A DNA stretch of 64,000 nucleotides from Planococcus glaciei (GTDB taxonomy: Bacteria > Bacillota > Bacilli > Bacillales_A > Planococcaceae): positions 1 through 64,000 of the forward strand of contig NZ_FNDC01000008.1 in assembly GCF_900099655.1 (NCBI RefSeq), given 5' to 3'. The translations under genes and the position numbers were made by a program. Each line of letters opens with the position of its first letter. Position 1 is the first letter of the stretch. Shown here piece after piece: positions 60,271 to 64,000 of the stretch. Under the pieces are notes generated by a model. The model was given only the letters and a program-made list of their open reading frames with translations. It ran no database searches and was not told the DNA's origin.

Positions 60271-60897
60271 ATGCAGGCATTGAAAGCAGTATTTCTAAAT
60301 TGTTCGCTTAAAAGTTCTGATGAAGTTTCCAATACGGAAGGCATCATGAAAGACGTGCAGACCCACTACAATCAATTAGGCGTGGAATCAGAGATTATAC
60401 GTTTGGCGGATTACCGCGTCGCTTTAGGCGTACAGGAAGATATGGGCGACGGGGACCAATGGCCGGAGATATTGGAAAAAGTGAAAGCGGCGGACATCCT
60501 GATTATTGGAACGCCGCTTTGGCTCGGGGAGAAAAGTTCACTGGCCACGCTCGCCATTGAACGGCTATATGGCAGCAGCAGTGTAACCAATGATAAAGGA
60601 CAAGCTATTTTTTATAATAAAGTCGGAGGAGCGCTGGTGACCGGCAACGAAGATGGCGCCAAGCACGCATCGGCCTCCCTCCTTTACGGGCTGTCCCATA
60701 TCGGTTTTTTGATTCCGCCGAATGTGGATGCGTATTGGGTAGGAGAAGCAGGGCCGGGGCCGTCTTACAACGAAGCGGGACGTGACAATGACTTTACCAA
60801 AACAGCGATTGAACGTTTGGCTTACAACACCTTTCATTTGGCAGGGCTTCTTAAAAACAACCCCATTCCCGCCGAAGGCAATACGCTCGATCAATAA
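60271..60897 (+). CDS. NAD(P)H-dependent FMN oxidoreductase (flavodoxin-like fold)
   Basis: 208 residues of the NADPH-dependent FMN reductase / flavodoxin-like group. It begins LKAVFLNCSLKSSDEVSNTE, with the FMN-binding loop, then IIGTPLWLGEKSS and GGALVTGNEDGAKHA. It likely reduces quinones, azo or nitro compounds or FMN with NAD(P)H; the role is general redox or stress defence. ATG 60271 follows GAAAGGAAATGAGAAT. A free-standing gene that ends before a shared bidirectional terminator. Not obviously tied to the aromatic cluster. Confidence 0.87.
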   Translation: MQALKAVFLNCSLKSSDEVSNTEGIMKDVQTHYNQLGVESEIIRLADYRVALGVQEDMGDGDQWPEILEKVKAADILIIGTPLWLGEKSSLATLAIERLYGSSSVTNDKGQAIFYNKVGGALVTGNEDGAKHASASLLYGLSHIGFLIPPNVDAYWVGEAGPGPSYNEAGRDNDFTKTAIERLAYNTFHLAGLLKNNPIPAEGNTLDQ

Positions 60898-60919
60898 TTG
60901 CCGATTGATTAGACAGTCG

Positions 60920-60957
60920 AAAAAGAAGCCCTCTTCAATAAAGAGGGCTTCTTTTTA
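60920..60957. terminator. Bidirectional terminator between convergent genes
   Basis: AAAAAGAAGCCCTCTT and its exact complement AAGAGGGCTTCTTTTT around CAATA: a 16-bp stem. It serves both the oxidoreductase and the leftward phosphoesterase gene. Confidence 0.93.
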
Positions 60958-60966
60958 GATTAAAAT

Positions 60967-61833
60967 TTACATTTTGATTTTCATTTGAGGAGGGACTTCG
61001 ATCGGCACCGGCACAGGAATCATGTATTTAAAGTATGCCGCTTTTTGGACCGATTGCTGCTTCAACGTGAAATGCTTGATGGCATTCCCGATTTCCTGGG
61101 CGTGGCTGCGCATTTTGGCATCATCCACAGTGACAGAATCGATGGAGATGAACGCCTCCGTGACTTCAATGACACGAACCGCTTGTTCATCGAGCACGGC
61201 TGCAAGCTGCAGAAAGTTCCATTGGCCGCGGCCTGCCAGGGAGTTGGAATGGTTGTGGCCGTTGATGTACAGTCCGATGCCTTGCTTCTGTTTCAAGATG
61301 TTCCAGATCGGCACATCGGGATGGATGCAGCGCTTTTCCTTCTCGGAATCTTTTGTCGTTGAGAAAACCGGATGGTGGGCAAACAAAAGGAGTGGGCGAT
61401 CTTCCGACTCTTCAATGACGGATTCCAGCCAGTACTGCTGGACCGCATCCATCGTTCCGCCCCAGTCTTCGTAGTTCTGCTCACGGGCTGTATCAAGGAA
61501 TCCGAGAACGGCCTCATCCGTGGATACCATATGGAAACGTTCCTGGCCGGTCACCGTCAACACGGCTTCACGCGGCATGGCATACAGGTCGTGGTTTCCG
61601 AGTACGTGCTTGAATGGTTTATTGTGCTTGCGAATCAACGTATACACTTCTTCCAATTCATCCATTCGCCCGAAATTCGTCAAGTCACCTATGGAAACGT
61701 ACAAATCAGCAGGGACTGCGAAAAACCGTTCCAGAAATGCCTCATAAAATGCCTGGCGGTCCTCTTCGATATACGCACAGCCATCTTTCAAGCTCGGGTA
61801 ATGCAAATCACCGATTACTGCGATTTTCATCAA
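60967..61833 (-). CDS. Calcineurin-like metallophosphoesterase
   Basis: 288 residues with the metal-binding blocks in order: GDLHYPS, SIGDLTNFG, LGNHDLYA, FAHHPVF and INGHNHSN. These build a binuclear metal centre that hydrolyses phosphate esters; relatives act on nucleotides, lipids or proteins, and the substrate here is not evident. No signal peptide, so cytoplasmic. The ATG at 61833 or 61830 starts MMKIAVIGDLHY; AGGGGAGTTGG lies upstream on the coding strand. Confidence 0.9.
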   Translation of the reverse strand: MMKIAVIGDLHYPSLKDGCAYIEEDRQAFYEAFLERFFAVPADLYVSIGDLTNFGRMDELEEVYTLIRKHNKPFKHVLGNHDLYAMPREAVLTVTGQERFHMVSTDEAVLGFLDTAREQNYEDWGGTMDAVQQYWLESVIEESEDRPLLLFAHHPVFSTTKDSEKEKRCIHPDVPIWNILKQKQGIGLYINGHNHSNSLAGRGQWNFLQLAAVLDEQAVRVIEVTEAFISIDSVTVDDAKMRSHAQEIGNAIKHFTLKQQSVQKAAYFKYMIPVPVPIEVPPQMKIKM

Positions 61834-62082
61834 CTGTCCAACTCCCCTCAGTTATCTGACAATTTCAGTATCCCACACGATTGTGTAGGCGGATTAAAGG
61901 AATTGTAAAACTATGTAAAGCTTTGAAGAAGAGTTGGCGCAAAGGACGCATTCCAAATCATTCACGTCCGGGAAGCTTAATACTTTTAAGTTTGCCTTGA
62001 TAAAGCGGTATAATGATGGATATAGATAAGCGAAGGCGGCAGACGGATTGCCGAATTGCAGGGAATAAAGGAGGCGTTCTGC

Positions 62083-63048
62083 TTGGGACATGACCACGGA
62101 CATTCCCATACGCATGGCGGGAATAAAAAAACACTATTCATAGCCTTTTTAATCACAACTTTTTATATGGTAGCAGAAGCGATCGGTGGATTTCTGACCA
62201 ATAGTTTGGCGCTTATTGCAGACGCCGGGCATATGCTGAGCGATTCCATTTCTTTACTGGTGGGATTTCTGGCATTCACGGTGGGCGAAAAAGCGGCAAG
62301 CCATGCGAAGACATACGGCTACAAGCGTTTTGAAATACTGGCAGCTGTTTTTAATGGCGTCTCGTTAGTCGCCATTGCCGCTTATATTTTTTACGAAGCG
62401 TACCACCGTTTTGCTGATCCGCCAGAAGTCGCGTCCGGCGGCATGCTGGCAATTGCGGTTGTCGGCCTCTTAGTCAATGTGCTGGTCGCCTGGATTCTGA
62501 TGCGGGGCGGAGACACAAAAGAAAACTTGAACTTGCGGGCGGCGTTCCTTCATGTACTGGGCGATTTGCTTGGTTCTGTCGGCGCCATTGCGGCAGCATT
62601 GCTGATCTTGTTTTTCGGCTGGGCATGGGCAGATCCGCTCGCAAGCGTCATCGTTGCGGTACTGGTCTTAATCAGCGGCTGGCGCGTAACGAAAGAAGGG
62701 ATCCATGTTTTAATGGAAGGAACTCCGCGGAACGTGGATATCGATGAAGTCACCGCAGCGATAAACAATGTACCGGGAATCTGCAACATCCATGATTTGC
62801 ATGTCTGGAGCATCACCAGCGGCCGAAACGCATTGTCCGGCCACGTTGTCGTAGAAGACAACGTTTCGTTTGAAGAAACGCAGACACTGCTGAGAAAAAT
62901 TGAACATCTATTAAAGGATATGAAAATCGGCCACGTAACCATCCAAATTGAAAACAAAGAACATCCGCACGGCGAATCGGTCTTGTGCCAGGATGTTCAA
63001 CATGAACATGAACACGAACACGAACACGAACATCATCATCAGCATTAG
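62083..63048 (+). CDS. Cation diffusion facilitator (Zn2+/Co2+/Cd2+ exporter, CzcD-like)
   Basis: 321 residues with six transmembrane segments and a cytoplasmic C-terminal domain. It exports divalent metal in exchange for protons. Marks: LALIADAGHMLSDSISLLVG (Asp/His metal site in segment 2), RAAFLHVLGDLLGSVGA (segment 5 site), and the regulatory domain VPGICNIHDLHVWSITSG. Both ends are His-rich: GHDHGHSHTHGG at the start and a run of alternating His/Glu at the end, probably metal-gathering. The TTG at 62083 lies 8 bases after AAAGGAGG; in-frame TTG 62056 is less likely. Confidence 0.93.
   Translation: MGHDHGHSHTHGGNKKTLFIAFLITTFYMVAEAIGGFLTNSLALIADAGHMLSDSISLLVGFLAFTVGEKAASHAKTYGYKRFEILAAVFNGVSLVAIAAYIFYEAYHRFADPPEVASGGMLAIAVVGLLVNVLVAWILMRGGDTKENLNLRAAFLHVLGDLLGSVGAIAAALLILFFGWAWADPLASVIVAVLVLISGWRVTKEGIHVLMEGTPRNVDIDEVTAAINNVPGICNIHDLHVWSITSGRNALSGHVVVEDNVSFEETQTLLRKIEHLLKDMKIGHVTIQIENKEHPHGESVLCQDVQHEHEHEHEHEHHHQH
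62998..63034 (+). repeat. GAACAY hexanucleotide microsatellite within the exporter gene
   Basis: Five or more tandem GAACAT/GAACAC units encode the alternating Glu-His tail of the exporter. Such runs can expand or contract by slippage in steps of two residues without changing the frame. Confidence 0.75.
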
Positions 63049-63063
63049 AAGGACATGCAAATC

Positions 63064-63107
63064 AAATCCTGACCAACCGCAAATCATCGGCTGGTCAGGA
63101 TTTTTTA
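63064..63107 (+). terminator. Terminator of the metal exporter gene
   Basis: AATCCTGACCA pairs with TGGTCAGGATT, with inner CCG/CGG, followed by TTTTT. Confidence 0.9.
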
Positions 63108-63315
63108 ATTTAAACGTATTTTTGTCCTGTTTCAGGTGAAAAATCTATTTCCATTTCCGAATCATTGAAGAAATTAAGAGTTTTCCCTGTTCGTTTTTCT
63201 GAAAGAGATGTAAAATAATAGGTAAAAGCTTACAGGAATGAAAATAGTATGGAAACTACAAAAATTAACGGGAATGGAAATTGATGTTCCATGTCCTTGA
63301 TTGGAGAACAACCGG

Positions 63316-64000
63316 ATGTTGAAGGAACAGACTCGCTATTCCCGACTGGCCAATTTAACAAAAGTCATCAATACGAAGCTGGAGCTTAAAGAAGTGCTGG
63401 AGCATGTCACAACAGCGATTTCTGAAGAAATTGTCCAATGCAATTCCGTGGGGATCTTCTTGCCGCACGATGACGGCAGCTTCCGGGCATTCGCCGGAAA
63501 ACCGGAATTTATTAACGGCAATGCATTTGAAACCCAGGTCCTTGATTTGGAAAGGGATTTGCTGGCACAGGAAGTAATTGATACAAGGAAGACCATTTAC
63601 ATCCCGGACACTTCCAAAGACCACCGGACAGATCCAAGATCGGTTGCCGCATTTGATATCAAATCACTGTTGGCTTTGCCAATTTCATACGAACAGGAAT
63701 TGTTCGGCCTGGTGTTTTTGTTTGACTACGGCACGCCGATGAATTTGACGGAATCAGAAATCCAAAGTGTGGAGGCTTATGTGAACATGGCAGCTGTTGC
63801 GATTCAGAATGCAAAAAACTTAGCCCAAAAAGAAAACCTGATTTCTGAAAATCAATTGCTGCTCAATATCACACGCGAACTGTCGATGTGTTCGTCAATC
63901 CATGAAAGCATCGATAAATGCTTTTTTTACTTGGAAAAAGTTCTTGGCAGCAAAGTAATGGCTGCCCATTTATTGGATCCGACTGACAAAAAAACCGTTG
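63316..64000 (+). CDS. GAF-domain sensor protein, N-terminal part (runs off the right edge)
   Basis: 228 codons are visible, open to the window end. A first GAF domain (about residues 5-160) shows LTKVINTKLELKEVLEHVTT, VGIFLPHDDGSFRAFAGKP, IPDTSKDHRTDPRSVAAFDI and LLALPISYEQELFGLVFL. A linker helix and the start of what looks like a second GAF domain (ITRELSMCSSIHESIDKCFF) follow. This layout is typical of GAF-containing histidine kinases or regulators with a C-terminal output not visible here. ATG 63316 follows GGAG by 9 bases. No membrane segment so far. Confidence 0.8.
   Translation, partial: MLKEQTRYSRLANLTKVINTKLELKEVLEHVTTAISEEIVQCNSVGIFLPHDDGSFRAFAGKPEFINGNAFETQVLDLERDLLAQEVIDTRKTIYIPDTSKDHRTDPRSVAAFDIKSLLALPISYEQELFGLVFLFDYGTPMNLTESEIQSVEAYVNMAAVAIQNAKNLAQKENLISENQLLLNITRELSMCSSIHESIDKCFFYLEKVLGSKVMAAHLLDPTDKKTV

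Noticed and set aside
1-64000. tRNA, rRNA, CRISPR arrays, prophage or toxin-antitoxin loci
   Set aside because: No cloverleaf-like sequence, conserved rRNA segment, regular spaced repeats or phage genes were recognised by eye; a tRNAscan or CRISPR-finder run would settle this.

Overview
The window looks like chromosomal DNA of a low-to-moderate GC Gram-positive bacterium of the Bacillales, most likely a Planococcaceae member such as Planococcus. This is inferred from strong AGGAGG-type ribosome binding sites, frequent TTG/GTG starts, stem-loop/T-run terminators, cre-like CcpA boxes and the pyruvate,phosphate dikinase/regulator pair. No rRNA, tRNA or CRISPR array was seen.

Layout. 1-3060: one end of an IS21-family element reading leftwards off the window, then a complete IS21-type istA/istB element with multiple terminal repeats. 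3100-4500: AT-rich, sparsely coding DNA with a gene broken by an in-frame TAG. 4539-10345: a MalT-like LuxR giant regulator followed by a small conserved protein, two membrane proteins and a quinone-oxidoreductase-like enzyme. 10374-14379: a GDSL lipoprotein and a leftward Gfo/Idh/MocA - ThuA - Gfo/Idh/MocA sugar-catabolism operon. 14771-22001: small proteins, a frameshifted CPBP protease, a secreted subtilase, and the PPDK regulator with PPDK. 22383-23390: a LacI regulator.

23452-47922 is the centrepiece: about 24 kb of aromatic-ring catabolism. It encodes two acyl-CoA-dehydrogenase-type flavin monooxygenases (HsaA-like), one flavin reductase, three paralogous extradiol dioxygenases and two C-C bond hydrolases. 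There is one set of lower-pathway genes (hydratase, acylating acetaldehyde dehydrogenase, hydroxy-oxovalerate aldolase). An unusual auxiliary set adds three FAD-dependent fumarate-reductase-like dehydrogenases, an isocitrate-lyase/PEP-mutase family lyase, an SDR, a GlcG/HbpS protein, an Asp/Glu-racemase family enzyme, an FAD-synthetase-like protein and an MmgE/PrpD protein. Regulators are a GntR/FCD protein with three matching palindromes and a XylR_N-V4R sensor joined to a PucR-type helix-turn-helix. cre boxes precede several units. Ring opening appears duplicated or triplicated and feeds one lower pathway giving pyruvate and acetyl-CoA.

48201-64000: ordinary accessory and housekeeping genes. 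These are an IDEAL-domain protein, small unknown proteins, a secreted GDSL hydrolase, an acyl-CoA ligase / carboxyltransferase / KAS III group, an ATP-grasp protein, a two-component system, an NAD(P)H/FMN oxidoreductase, a metallophosphoesterase, a His-rich CDF metal exporter and the start of a GAF-domain sensor.

Two genes (15799 and 37918) appear to start at near-cognate codons (ATA, ATT) perfectly placed behind Shine-Dalgarno sequences. Two MITE-like intergenic repeats (28186-28554 and 45278-45497) bracket the core of the aromatic cluster. All functional assignments come from reading motifs by eye; no database search was run.
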